This document shows, piece by piece, positions 7,101-14,035 of a stretch of 16,475 nucleotides of DNA (position 1 is its first letter; every line of letters starts with the position of its first letter). Source of the stretch: Thermoplasmata archaeon (GTDB lineage Archaea > Thermoplasmatota > Thermoplasmata > UBA184). Made by a program: the position numbers and the translations under genes. The notes under the pieces are model-generated. The model searched no databases. It was not told the DNA's origin and saw only the letters and a program-made list of their open reading frames with translations. The DNA is taken from positions 1 to 16,475 of the forward strand of contig JASHYV010000119.1 in NCBI GenBank assembly GCA_030064695.1. The letters run 5' to 3'.

Positions 7101-8639
7101 CGCGTGGGCCAGCTGCTCGGCGCCGGCGGGGAAGTCGCCCTGGTCGAGCCGTTCCTTCGCGGTCGCGAGGGCCCGCTCGGCCCCCTCGGGCAGGAAGCCC
7201 CGGTCCTTCGCGTACTCGCGCACGCGGTCGAGGGCCGCCCACCGCTGCAGGAAGTACTGGAGCGCCTCGCGCCCCAGCTGGAGCGTCGTCTCGCGGAGCG
7301 CCTGGCGGGCCGGGCCCACCTCCGCCCGCTCGACGAGCCCTCTCGCCTTGAGCAGCTGGGCGTCGAACGGCTCGGTCGAAAAGCCGCCCTGACGGAACCG
7401 GGCGAACATCTCCTCGAGCGTCTGAAGCTCCTCCTGGACCGTCTCCAGGTCCTCGGTGAGCTGCGAGACGCGATCGGCGGCCTCCTGGCTCGCGGCCAGC
7501 GCCTCCGAGTAGATCTTGAGGCGCAGCGCCTCGCGGGCCCGGTTCATCGCCGCGAACACTTCGGACGGGTCGCGGCCGAGCCGACGCGCCTCGGCGATCC
7601 GGGGCCGGACCTCGTCGAGCAGCCCGGCGACGACAGCGACGATCGGCTCCTCGGCCGACCGGCGCGCCCCCGCGAGCAGCTCCGGGATCTCCAGCGGGGC
7701 GACCTTCGGGAGCCGGACGATCGCGTCCTCGACCGCAAGCTGGGCCGTCGCCGCGTCGACGCCGAACTCGAGCGCCGAGCGGAGCGAAGTGCGCAGCGCC
7801 TCGAGCGCCTGCGAGGTGCGCTCCCGCAGGAGCTCCCCCAGCTCCGCCGTGACCTCCTCGAGCGCCGGCACGGTCTCCGGCCAGCGCGTCGCGGGCGCGT
7901 CGGCGTCGGACCGGAGCGCCGACTCGAGCCGCGCGGTCGAGGCGGCGTACTCCTTCGCGAGCGGGATCAACCGGCTCGCCGTGTCGCGGGCGGCCTCGCG
8001 GCGACGCAGGGCGGCGGGCAGACCGGTCCGGACCAGATGGTCGATCGCGTCGCTCGCCTCGGCCACCCGGCCCTCCCGGGCGGGCGCCGACGCGTCGACG
8101 AGCTGGGACTCGAAGCGGGCGAGCTCCTCGCCGGAGAGCCCGGCCCATCGGGCGACGTCCAGGGCTCGACCCCGGGCGGCGCCCACGTACTCGTCCTCGG
8201 CGCGCTTGAGCCCCTCCTCGATGCGGACGAGCCGTTGCACCGTCTCCGTCCAGGCCGCGCCGGCGGGCGGGTTCGCGAGCGCCTCGAGCTCGGCGCGCAA
8301 CGAGGCCGGGATCGGGATGCCGGCGCCGGAGATCCGGGAGACCGACTGGGCGGTCTCCTGCCGCCGGGCCTCGATCTGCGCGGGGGCGGCCGTGGTGAGG
8401 TAGTCGAGGAGCGCCTTCGCCTGGGCCTCAACCTGGTCCCAGTCCGACCGGCGCGCGAGCTCCCGCACCTGGCGGACCCGATCCGGGGCCTCGGGCGGGA
8501 AGATCCCGAGCGACTCCAGCGTGGCGACCTGGTCCTCGGCGTCCTTCTGGATCTGTTCGGCCGCCTGACGCTTCTTCTTGAGCGCCTCGGCCTTCTCTTG
8601 CAGGATTCGGGTCAGCCGGGACGACGGCAGGGACCCCAT
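4158..8639 (-). CDS. Giant all-helical protein built of about 23 tandem ~63-residue repeats
   Basis: The protein has 1,493 residues, is predicted almost entirely helical, and has no signal peptide, membrane segment or enzyme motif. A repeating unit is visible: a break such as GVDT or GFLP, a first helix with L..A...L, a short turn (GDY, GRY, GEY or GDF), then a long second helix starting A...A..A. Unit starts fall near residues 45, 107, 167, 229, 293, 355, 418, 480, 541, 605, 667, 731, 793, 856, 919, 982, 1046, 1110, 1172, 1236, 1299, 1362 and 1427. The spacing is 60-65 throughout. Residues 1-40 form a Lys-rich helix and 1464-1493 a Pro/Ala tail ending in WPFRRPPTEP. The turn resembles TPR hairpins, but the period is nearly twice the 34 of a TPR. 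A long solenoid or rod that scaffolds other proteins is the likely role; partners are unknown. The gene lies 143 bases downstream of aIF5A on the same strand with its own promoter. A GGAGG sequence is present but only one base from the ATG. Confidence 0.9.
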   Translation of the reverse strand: MGSLPSSRLTRILQEKAEALKKKRQAAEQIQKDAEDQVATLESLGIFPPEAPDRVRQVRELARRSDWDQVEAQAKALLDYLTTAAPAQIEARRQETAQSVSRISGAGIPIPASLRAELEALANPPAGAAWTETVQRLVRIEEGLKRAEDEYVGAARGRALDVARWAGLSGEELARFESQLVDASAPAREGRVAEASDAIDHLVRTGLPAALRRREAARDTASRLIPLAKEYAASTARLESALRSDADAPATRWPETVPALEEVTAELGELLRERTSQALEALRTSLRSALEFGVDAATAQLAVEDAIVRLPKVAPLEIPELLAGARRSAEEPIVAVVAGLLDEVRPRIAEARRLGRDPSEVFAAMNRAREALRLKIYSEALAASQEAADRVSQLTEDLETVQEELQTLEEMFARFRQGGFSTEPFDAQLLKARGLVERAEVGPARQALRETTLQLGREALQYFLQRWAALDRVREYAKDRGFLPEGAERALATAKERLDQGDFPAGAEQLAHADVALRGAAAPYMARRIEEMESGFADIPDESLTAPVRRALADADVTLRVKGDLVGALDSLKRAERDFASVFATHASALVEMLEAEGRVLETMGGASDEIQRQIDEVQQIFNMGDFVKASRASQEIRTRAQQQQLLRSEEAVSHAKLSLVELETMGLDLGRFRGQLDEAQGAAKAGRYAEAYRLANQLEEAATRARAAALQILEGIDRAQEQLSRMRARGVDTALYHDLVRNVRLAFQSLDFDGAQAQIEELSRKLAEASARVESDRLRAEIAQLIEDGRRLSAPMEPFQHRLERLQTEQATAPPEATFTGARLLHEELIALLRPILEENLRSLERDLDVARTAGVEVERIVGPLGEARRRIALPVPVGAASLLDTARTEFVSTRGFVEHAERLAKRAREALAEADLLHVDTAALRPAMDRVEQALGARQYARVIELGGSLEREVVQATYQHVSKTLAHFQATVTHLRKEGGETAVAENLLHQARMALDEGRPVEAVQLAARSEAELERVDLQRRLAEGSLEAAEKSIARATAEGVVAPQAQQQFDEAKTAFLARQYPGVLEHAIAASDALVTAREGFRRARDARVAAERQATEATQSGAEPTDALGKLEEARRLSDRGEYSEAIRASREALEMGRWSIERLFARPLGELRGLIETARKEGLGPEIDPIESLVAQAEAALRSREWTQVRESLDRANAASRHALEAIVDGRWREVEAEYARPPAPATAEVQRRDEVHRQLVDLRLRREYGPALAVVRSELEIARRRRREELERRSADFKDRLWVGERLGVDTTPVMQTFSAARSAIDSGRLDEAEALLVKASTALGPAIQDPFARRLKDLQTELTFAQEGLHVSVGQVKEKVREIEELHRNERLLEAARQLLAAEEELQLRKSLHRELMNLHYLIDAALARAHERKIDATEARGLLADSIRLRDSDYQAALAKAREALKKLQDEGAGAPEPAAPAQASAAAPLWPFRRPPTEP

Positions 8640-8705
8640 CCCTCCGGGCCCCGACGTGAGACTCCCTCCGAACGCCTCGGCGTTCCCGCCGCGAAAGCTC
8701 GGGGG

Positions 8706-8728
8706 CCGGGCAGTCGTTTCATGCCCGG
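8706..8728. promoter_or_regulatory. Inverted repeat at the predicted start site of the giant repeat gene
   Basis: CCGGGCA and TGCCCGG are perfect 7-bp arms separated by nine bases. The site lies just downstream of the TATA-like element at 8732-8743 and covers the predicted transcription start, a usual place for a repressor operator. Arms of this length arise often by chance in GC-rich DNA, so location is the main support. Confidence 0.35.
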
Positions 8729-8731
8729 ACT

Positions 8732-8743
8732 CCTTTATTAATC
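8732..8743 (-). promoter_or_regulatory. TATA box of the giant repeat gene
   Basis: On the minus strand this reads GATTAATAAAGG, by far the most AT-rich element between aIF5A and the giant gene. The predicted start is near 8711, giving a leader of about 70 bases before the ATG at 8639. That is longer than the leaders suggested for most genes here. Confidence 0.65.
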
Positions 8744-8782
8744 AAGCGTGGCGCGCGGCCCGCGCTCCTCCGCCGCGTCCGC

Positions 8783-9169
8783 TCAGGTGCGCGTGATCTG
8801 GCGCTTCCCCATGGCGTCGAGGTACTGGACCTCCGCGCCCGGGGCGATCTGGCCCTTCAGCGCGGCGTCGAGCGGCAGCGAGAACGTCTCGTACGTCTCG
8901 AGATCCATCAGCTGCACCTCGGTGTCGGTGAACGAGAGCACCTGCGCCTGCCGCTTGCCGATCATCGGCACCTGCACCTTGTGCTTCACCGGGAACACGA
9001 CGCTGCGCTTCGAGCCGTCGAAGATCCCGACCGCGTCGATCCGGGCCTTCGCCTCGCCGTGCTTCCCCGGCTTCGAGGTCTGGATGCTCAGGATGCGACA
9101 GGGCTCATCGTCGATGAGCATGTAGCGCCCTTCCTTGAGCTCCCGCACTTCCTGCTGGGTCCAGGCCAT
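8783..9169 (-). CDS. eif5a: Translation factor aIF5A (archaeal IF-5A/EF-P family)
   Basis: This 128-residue protein binds the ribosomal E/P site and helps peptide-bond formation at difficult sequences such as polyproline. The N-terminal SH3-like domain carries the hypusination loop [13 protein letters not shown] (residues 31-43), whose Lys in PGKHG is modified by deoxyhypusine synthase in archaea. The C-terminal OB-fold begins near residue 68 ([13 protein letters not shown]). Length and motif spacing are normal for archaea. AGGACG lies seven bases before the ATG and may act as a Shine-Dalgarno sequence. The window is rich in proline-heavy proteins, for instance the linker of the adjacent divergent gene, which are the type of substrate expected to need this factor; that link is only suggestive. 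Confidence 0.98.
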   Translation of the reverse strand: MAWTQQEVRELKEGRYMLIDDEPCRILSIQTSKPGKHGEAKARIDAVGIFDGSKRSVVFPVKHKVQVPMIGKRQAQVLSFTDTEVQLMDLETYETFSLPLDAALKGQIAPGAEVQYLDAMGKRQITRT

Positions 9170-9206
9170 CGGAACGTCCTCGAGGGCTCGGGGAGAGTTC
9201 GGGCGG

Positions 9207-9219
9207 GATAACGGTTACC
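9207..9219 (-). promoter_or_regulatory. Promoter element of aIF5A
   Basis: The minus strand reads GGTAACCGTTATC, 38-50 bases before the ATG, and contains the near-palindrome TAACCGTTA. The predicted transcript starts near 9187 with a leader of about 18 bases that includes AGGACG. A divergent gene starts at 9314, so the 144-base gap holds both promoters. Confidence 0.45.
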
Positions 9220-9259
9220 CCGCGCAGCTCCCGCCGGACCTCCTCCGGCCGAGGGATGG

Positions 9260-9267
9260 GTTTATTC
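9260..9267 (+). promoter_or_regulatory. TATA box of the pseudo-synthetase fusion gene
   Basis: GTTTATTC is an AT-rich island whose centre is about 50 bases before the ATG at 9314. It predicts a start near 9290 and a leader of about 24 bases. No Shine-Dalgarno sequence is clear in that leader. Confidence 0.55.
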
Positions 9268-9313
9268 TCGCCAGATTCCCTCGTACCGTGCCGGTCTCCG
9301 CACCGGCCCGTCG

Positions 9314-12300
9314 ATGGCTTCGCTCTCCCCCGAATACCGGCCGCTCGCGATCGAGGCGGAAGCCCGGAGCCTCTGGGCGGAACGGAACTTCCCTCCGCCG
9401 TCCGGCGTCATCGGACCCGGCACCGGAGCGCGGGTCTGGCAGTACGAGGGGACGTTCGCGCCGGGCGATCGGGCGGAGCTCGTGGCCCAGCGCGCGGTCG
9501 CCGCCGACGTGGACGCCCGCTACCTCGCGCTCGCCGGTCGACGTGCGGTCGGCACGCTCCGCCGCGAGACATTCCGGGGCTCGGACCCGTCCGTGGAGCT
9601 GGGTCCGCTGCTCTCCGCCCTCGGGATCTGGACCGGCGGCGCCGACGGGCGGCCCTGGGACGGCGCCGAACGGGCCGAGGGGCTGCAGCGGATGGCGAGC
9701 CGGCTCGCCCGGAGCGGGATCCTCGTCGTGCGGGACCGCTCGATGCGGATCTGCCCGCACTGCGCCATGCCCCGCACCCCGGAACGCATGGTCTACCAGG
9801 AGGAATTCGGCGCCACGTACCTGGTCCGCTTCGCGATCCGCCGGGGCGACCGGGAGGTCCACGCGCTCGCCTGGGTCGACGCGCCGTGGCGGCTCCTGGG
9901 CACGAGTGCGTTGCTCCTCAACCCCGAGCTCACCTACGTCGTGGCTCGGTACCGACGACGGGACGCGGAAGAGTGGATCCTCACCTCGCGTTCCTCGGTA
10001 GAGCGGCTCCGCGGCTGGCTGCCCGGCACGGTGATCGAGATCGTGGAGGAGGTGCCGGGACGGGAGCTGGCCGGCGTTCCCTACGGCTACCCGCTCCGGC
10101 ACGAGTTCCCGATCGGCGGCACCCTCACGGCCCCGGCCGGCACCCTCCAGCCGTCCCGGGAGGTCGGCGACACCGGGACCGGCATCGTCCCGCTCGTGCC
10201 CGGCCACGGCGGCACCGACGCGCAGATCGCCGAGACGCTCGGCGTCCCCGGCTGGCCGCTCGTCACCTCGAAGGGCCAGATGGACCTCACGCTGATGCAC
10301 AAGTACTCCGGTCTCGACCTGAAGACCGCCGACGAGTTCGTGATCCGGGACCTGGCCGAGGGTGGGGCCACCTTCGCCGAGCTGCGCGTGCGTCGGGGCG
10401 TGCCCCACTGCGCGATCTGCGGCGGGGCGATGGTCTGGACCCCCGGCCGGTGCTGGTGCCTCGAGCCCAGCCGCCTACCCCGCGAGCTCCAGGCGCTCTT
10501 CGCCCGACTGCTCCCGGGGGAGCCGACGTCGGGGGGACCGGACGCCACGTGGCCGGCGAGCGAGTCGGCGCCGGGCACCGGTCCCGGTTCGGTGCAGCTG
10601 CGGGAGTGCTCGCGCTGCGAGCGCCTCGACGCGCCCGACGGTCCCGTGGAGTGCTCCTGCGGCGGCCGTACCCACGTCGTCGCCCGCCGCATCCTCCCGT
10701 CCCTCGCCGGCTCGCTGAACGCCTGGAGCCGGCAGAACCCGATCCCGGCGCCGGACACGGTGCGCATCTATCTCGGTGACCGTCGGCGGGCCCCGGCCCT
10801 GATCCACCATCTCACCGCCGTGGCGGCCCTCGAACGTCCGCCGTCGGAGGTCGGCGTCGCGGTACTGCCGACGATCCGGGCCGACGACCTTCCCGGCCTC
10901 GTCACCTCGTACGGCGCGGACGCCGTCCGGGCCGCGCTGGTCCGCAGCGAATCGTCCACGCGGGCTTCGGCGCCCTTCGGGGAGCGGGTCGCCCAGGAGT
11001 ATCGCCGGCTGGCGCGATGGTGGCGGTTCGCGACCGAGGTCACCGGGGCCTGCGACGAGGCGTCGCTCGCGCTGTACGCGCGGCCCCTCTCGCTCGCGCT
11101 CCGCGACCTCGAGCCGGTGGACCTCGCCCTGGTGGCGCGCTGGGAGCGGGTCCGTCTTCAGGCGCTCGCCGATTACGATCGCTGGTCGGCGGCCGCCGCG
11201 CATCGGCGGCTCGCACGATTCCTGGACACCGATCTCGCCGACTATGCCGGGCTCGTTCGGGCCCGGCTGCGGCAGCCCGGCAGCTCGGCGACGAAGCAAG
11301 CGGCGCTCCGCACGCTCGTCCACGTCCTCCGCGGCTCGACGTCGCTGATCGGGCCGGTGTGCCCGCACACGGCGGAAGCCATCCACCGCGCGCTCGCCGG
11401 CGGCGGCTCGAGCCTGTTCGACGAGCCGCCGGTGGGCGTCGACCGCGCCCTGCTCGACGACGCGCGGGCGCGGGCCTGGGACCGCTGGCTTTCGGTCGTC
11501 CGCGCGCTCACCGAGTTCCGCCGCGCGCTCAAGCTGCCGACCCCCACGGCCTTGCCGCAGGCGGCGATCGTCGTCGCGGCGGACGAGGTGGGCGACGAGT
11601 ACCGTTCCGCCCTCGCCACGCTCGAAGGGCTCTCCCGCGTGGGCCACCTCGAGGTCGGCTCGCCGAAGCAGCCCTGGGCCGGCCGGCGGCGGGAGCTGCG
11701 GCCGATCGAGTCCGAGATCCAGCGGGCCTACCCCGCGATCGCCTCCCAGATGATCGCCGTGCTGCGCCGACTGCCCCCTCGGAGCGCGGCCGCCGGCGCG
11801 CCCGCCGGAGAGTTCACGGTCGTGGTCGGCAGCCACACCTATCGGCTGGCGCCCTCGATGATCGGACTCACCGACACGTTGCCCGAGCGCTTCGTACCGG
11901 TCCCGTGGAGCGGCGGGGAGATCTACGCGCAGCTGCCGCCCGGGCTCGAGGCCGCGGCCCCGCCGCCCCTCTCCCCCGACGCCTTCTGGCTGGTCCGACG
12001 GATCCAGCAACGGGTGCGGCGCCTTCCGCCCCGGATCGAGGGCGCTCCGGCGCCGGTGGTCGTCGTCTCCGTCGGGGAGCCGCTGCTCGCCGAGCTCCAG
12101 AGCGCGCGGGACCGGCTGGCCCGATACCTCGGGGTCTCGGAGCTCCGGGTGAGCGCCGAAGTGGCCGAGGCGGCTCCGCCCGGCCGCAGCTGGGGCCGCA
12201 CGCGGACCGGGGTTCGCTGGTGGTTCCACGTACCTGGGGCTCCCGTGGGCCCGCGGCCGGTCAAGGCCCACCAGTCCCGGGGGCACGCGCGGCGGGTCCC

Positions 12301-13999
12301 CGAGTCGCTCGACGACGGCGCGATCGGAGAGCTCGACTTCGGCAGCGAGGCGGTCATCGCCGAGTGGGAGTCGATCCGGGACCTGGGTCGTGAGTTGGAC
12401 GGCCTCCTCGGGCTCCCCTTGCTCGGTCCGTCCAAGGTGGCCGCGGCTTGGTCGGCGGGGCTGCGCTCCGTCGACGCCTTCGGTCAGGCTCCCTTCGAGC
12501 AGCTCGTCGAGCTGCCCGGATTCGGGATCTCCATCGCCGAGCGGATCCGGGGCCGGCTCGGAGGGGTGGTGCCGCCTCGTCCCCGCAAGGAGCGTCGCCC
12601 GCTGCCCCGCGCCCCGCCGGCTCCCGAGGCCCCCTCGCGCAGTACGGCCCCCGAGCCCGCTCCCGCGGCACGGAGTCCAGCCCCCGATCGGGTCCCGACG
12701 CTGGTTCGCGCCGCGACCTCGACTCCACCCGCACCCGCCCGGGTCACGCCACCGGCGCCGGTGCCGCCCGCCGAAGCGCCGCCGGCTACGGTCCCGGAGC
12801 CGAGCCCTGCCCCAATCCCTTCGGACGCCCCGTCCACCGAGCTCGTCGCGACCGAGCTTTCCTTGCCTCCGGAGGTGGGGGCCGCGGAGCTGCCGGTTCC
12901 GGAGCCCGAGGCCCCTGCCTCCGAGGAAGGCTCTCTGGCCCGAGCCTCGGACGGCCTGGCCGCCGAAGCACCGCCAGTTTCGGCTGAATCGCCGGACATC
13001 GACGCGGAGCCGGCCGAACCAGCGCCGGAAGGGCTGCCCGAGTCGGCCAGCGCGGAGGCCGAGACCGCGACGCCCGACGCGGAACCGGCCGCACCTCCCC
13101 TTGAAGACACCGAAGTCCCCGAGGCCGACGAACGCATCGACGAGGCGCCGATCGTCGACGCGGCCCCGGAGGCTTCTCCCGCGGCGGAGACCCCTCCAGT
13201 CCCAGCAGTGCCCGTTGAGGCTCCTGCATCGACCGTGTCGGAGCCGCCCCCCGGCGAAGGACCGGCGGACGTCGCATCAGAGTCGAGCGGCGACGCCGCG
13301 CCGGTCGGGGAGGGGCCGCCGAGCGCCTCCGCGACGGCGGCCGCCGAACCCGCCGCGCAGCCTTCCGCCTTGGCGAGGGCGGACGCTTCAACCGAAGCGG
13401 ACGCCGCCCCGCCCGCGCTGGTCGTGCCGGACGTCGCACCGGCCGCGGTGCTCCCGACCGAGGCCCCGAGTCCCGTTCCCGAGCCGGCCTCTCCCGCGCC
13501 AGAACCCACCCCCGAGCCGGAGACCCCGCCGCCCCAGTCGGGCATCGAGGCGATGGTCGGCGTGCTCTTCCTCCCGTCCCTGCAGCAGTTCCTCGACGCG
13601 ACCGCCGCCGGGCACCGCGGGATCTGCGTCGTGCGCGAGTCGCCGGAGCGGCTTCGCGCCTACGTCGGGGCGCGGCCCGTCGAGGTGTACTGGCTGACGA
13701 ACCTCGGACGCGGCCAGACGCTCAAGCCGGGCGACCTCGAAGGGCTCGCGGCCTTCTTCGAGCGAGCGCTCGGGGAGCAGCAGGTCACGGCGTTCTTCCT
13801 CGAGGGGATCGAGTACCTGGTCCAGCTGCACGGCATCGAGCGGGTGCTCGCCCGTTTGGTCGACTTCGACCGGTCGGCCCGCGAGCACGACGCCCGCGTC
13901 TGGCTCCATCTCAACCCGCACCTGATCGGGCCGGCCGAGCTGAAGCAGCTGGTCGACCTGTTCGGCCGGACCGGCTCCGCTCCGACGCCGGAACCATAG
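9314..13999 (+). CDS. Catalytically dead isoleucyl-tRNA-synthetase-like protein fused to HhH, long linker and DUF835
   Basis: Residues 1-975 follow the full order of a class I IleRS. VWQYEGTF (41-48) sits where GPPxANG would be, and the Rossmann remnant ARYLALAGRRAV (68-79) follows. The CP1 editing domain covers about 145-385, with CPHC (147-150), a PW at 191-192 in place of TTTPW, and GTGIVPLVPGHGGTD (288-302). A second half-Rossmann contains TSYGADAVRAAL (531-542). The anticodon-binding helices span about 600-780, and the IleRS C-terminal domain about 780-975. HIGH, WDTHGLP and KMSKS are all absent, so it should not activate an amino acid. Zinc-type CxxC pairs remain at 147-150, 366-369 and 432-435. 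Residues about 1028-1084 form a helix-hairpin-helix module (LVELPGFGISIAERIRGRLGG). A Pro/Ala/Glu-rich linker runs about 1086-1408, then a DUF835 domain from 1410 to 1552. It may bind tRNA or nucleic acid and signal or tether through DUF835. The true IleRS must be elsewhere. Confidence 0.88.
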   Translation: MASLSPEYRPLAIEAEARSLWAERNFPPPSGVIGPGTGARVWQYEGTFAPGDRAELVAQRAVAADVDARYLALAGRRAVGTLRRETFRGSDPSVELGPLLSALGIWTGGADGRPWDGAERAEGLQRMASRLARSGILVVRDRSMRICPHCAMPRTPERMVYQEEFGATYLVRFAIRRGDREVHALAWVDAPWRLLGTSALLLNPELTYVVARYRRRDAEEWILTSRSSVERLRGWLPGTVIEIVEEVPGRELAGVPYGYPLRHEFPIGGTLTAPAGTLQPSREVGDTGTGIVPLVPGHGGTDAQIAETLGVPGWPLVTSKGQMDLTLMHKYSGLDLKTADEFVIRDLAEGGATFAELRVRRGVPHCAICGGAMVWTPGRCWCLEPSRLPRELQALFARLLPGEPTSGGPDATWPASESAPGTGPGSVQLRECSRCERLDAPDGPVECSCGGRTHVVARRILPSLAGSLNAWSRQNPIPAPDTVRIYLGDRRRAPALIHHLTAVAALERPPSEVGVAVLPTIRADDLPGLVTSYGADAVRAALVRSESSTRASAPFGERVAQEYRRLARWWRFATEVTGACDEASLALYARPLSLALRDLEPVDLALVARWERVRLQALADYDRWSAAAAHRRLARFLDTDLADYAGLVRARLRQPGSSATKQAALRTLVHVLRGSTSLIGPVCPHTAEAIHRALAGGGSSLFDEPPVGVDRALLDDARARAWDRWLSVVRALTEFRRALKLPTPTALPQAAIVVAADEVGDEYRSALATLEGLSRVGHLEVGSPKQPWAGRRRELRPIESEIQRAYPAIASQMIAVLRRLPPRSAAAGAPAGEFTVVVGSHTYRLAPSMIGLTDTLPERFVPVPWSGGEIYAQLPPGLEAAAPPPLSPDAFWLVRRIQQRVRRLPPRIEGAPAPVVVVSVGEPLLAELQSARDRLARYLGVSELRVSAEVAEAAPPGRSWGRTRTGVRWWFHVPGAPVGPRPVKAHQSRGHARRVPESLDDGAIGELDFGSEAVIAEWESIRDLGRELDGLLGLPLLGPSKVAAAWSAGLRSVDAFGQAPFEQLVELPGFGISIAERIRGRLGGVVPPRPRKERRPLPRAPPAPEAPSRSTAPEPAPAARSPAPDRVPTLVRAATSTPPAPARVTPPAPVPPAEAPPATVPEPSPAPIPSDAPSTELVATELSLPPEVGAAELPVPEPEAPASEEGSLARASDGLAAEAPPVSAESPDIDAEPAEPAPEGLPESASAEAETATPDAEPAAPPLEDTEVPEADERIDEAPIVDAAPEASPAAETPPVPAVPVEAPASTVSEPPPGEGPADVASESSGDAAPVGEGPPSASATAAAEPAAQPSALARADASTEADAAPPALVVPDVAPAAVLPTEAPSPVPEPASPAPEPTPEPETPPPQSGIEAMVGVLFLPSLQQFLDATAAGHRGICVVRESPERLRAYVGARPVEVYWLTNLGRGQTLKPGDLEGLAAFFERALGEQQVTAFFLEGIEYLVQLHGIERVLARLVDFDRSAREHDARVWLHLNPHLIGPAELKQLVDLFGRTGSAPTPEP

Positions 14000-14000
14000 A

Positions 14001-14008
14001 TTCATAAC
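14001..14008 (+). promoter_or_regulatory. TATA-like element of the membrane-protein pair
   Basis: TTCATAAC lies 28-35 bases upstream of the ATG at 14036, within the AT-rich stretch ATAGATTCATAACAG. Its distance predicts a leaderless or nearly leaderless transcript. Confidence 0.5.
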
Positions 14009-14017
14009 AGGGGTCCG

Positions 14018-14035
14018 CGGTCGGCGCGCCGACCG
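14018..14035. promoter_or_regulatory. Perfect 18-bp palindrome between TATA box and start codon, probable operator
   Basis: CGGTCGGCGCGCCGACCG is fully self-complementary and ends on the base before the ATG at 14036. It covers the expected transcription start, so a bound dimer would block the polymerase. Transcribed RNA could also fold here. A perfect 18-bp palindrome is expected roughly 0.2 times in a window of this size and GC content, so the placement is notable but not proof. Confidence 0.5.

Noticed and set aside
8612..8722. A 36-codon minus-strand upstream ORF (ATG at 8722) overlapping the start of the giant repeat gene.
   Set aside because: The TATA box at 8732-8743 predicts a transcript start near 8711, downstream of that ATG, so it is probably not in the message; codon composition is also poor.
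4212..8741. A 1,509-codon open frame on the plus strand, rich in Arg, Leu and Glu.
   Set aside because: It is the antisense shadow of the giant helical repeat gene. GC-biased codons keep stops out of the opposite strand, and the minus-strand frame has a clear 63-residue repeat and its own promoter.
12484..13545. A 353-codon minus-strand frame rich in Gly, Ser and Ala that resembles a repetitive surface protein.
   Set aside because: It is the complement of the Pro/Ala/Glu linker of the pseudo-synthetase fusion and has no promoter, signal peptide or folded region.
12600..13550. Repetitive-looking DNA considered as a satellite or CRISPR-like array.
   Set aside because: There is no fixed repeat unit or spacer pattern; the periodicity comes from Pro, Ala and Glu codons in one open frame.
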